Origin: an uncultured Oscillibacter sp.
GTDB lineage: Bacteria > Bacillota > Clostridia > Oscillospirales > Oscillospiraceae
Direction of reading: 5' to 3'
Length of the DNA: 14,634 nt
Assembly (NCBI GenBank): GCA_902490355.1
Contig: CABUDN010000056.1
Coordinates: 1-14,634 of the forward strand
Positions 14,568 through 14,634 of the stretch are shown piece after piece. Each line of letters starts with the position of its first letter. The stretch's first letter is position 1. The translations under genes and the position numbers were made by a program. The notes beneath the pieces are model-generated. The model saw only the letters and a program-made list of their open reading frames with translations, did no database searches and was not told where the DNA came from.

Positions 14568-14634
14568 CCCCGCACGCTCCTAAAACTGAAGTTTCCAGGT
14601 TGAGCGTAGGGCGCCATCAGCTCCTCCGCGGTAT
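14564..14634 (-). CDS. Partial gene, C-terminal end only (runs off the right edge)
   Basis: On the minus strand the frame from the window edge reads TAEELMAPYAQPGNFSF, then RSVRG and a TGA stop at 14564-14566. It stays open to the edge and its stop overlaps the next ATG by 4 bp, in the style of the rest of the cluster, which supports it being real. Only 22 residues are visible, too few to name a family. Its place before the connector-like gene suggests another head-tail junction or tail assembly protein. Confidence 0.6.
   Translation of the reverse strand, partial: TAEELMAPYAQPGNFSFRSVRG

Noticed and set aside
1..14634. CRISPR array or insertion sequence
   Set aside because: No regularly spaced direct repeats and no transposase frame or terminal inverted repeats were seen.

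Overview
This window comes from a GC-rich Gram-positive bacterium, most plausibly a gut Firmicute of the Oscillospiraceae type (Flavonifractor or Oscillibacter-like). That placement is an inference from the GC-rich coding bias, strong AGGAGG ribosome-binding sites, a PBSX-type tail module and a CitA/DcuS-type two-component system; there is no rRNA or other marker to confirm it. Every convincing gene lies on the minus strand, so transcription runs from the high to the low coordinates.

Right part (14634 to 6631): a compact contractile-tail gene cluster whose order follows the B. subtilis PBSX xkd module. In transcription order it holds the end of an unknown gene, a connector-like protein, a tail-terminator-like protein, sheath, tube, tail-assembly chaperone, a 223-residue protein in the slot where a tape-measure gene is expected, a LysM baseplate/hub protein, a hub protein, a small spike, a gp25-like wedge protein, a baseplate J protein, a Mu gp48/YmfQ-like protein and a CHAP-domain lysin. 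Genes overlap by 4 bp or sit within a few tens of bases of each other, and a strong intrinsic terminator (6584-6615) follows the lysin. No normal-size tape measure, tail fibre, fibre chaperone, holin or integrase is present. Capsid genes, if any, would lie beyond the right edge.

Left part (6565 to 65): a chromosomal-looking block that starts at an extended -10 promoter just after the terminator. It encodes a UvrD/PcrA-like helicase, a zinc alcohol dehydrogenase, a membrane sensor kinase, its response regulator and a LysR regulator. The last three overlap one another, and the gaps from helicase to dehydrogenase (45 bp) and dehydrogenase to kinase (27 bp) are short, so the block may be one transcript. 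The regulators and dehydrogenase may form a small sensing/metabolic unit; the signal and target genes are not visible.

The point most worth a second look is the tail cluster: it has a full sheath, tube and baseplate set, but the tape-measure position holds only a short, Ala/Pro/Gly-rich protein without visible membrane segments or long coiled coils. This could be a very short contractile particle or a domesticated injection device, or the tape measure may be encoded elsewhere.
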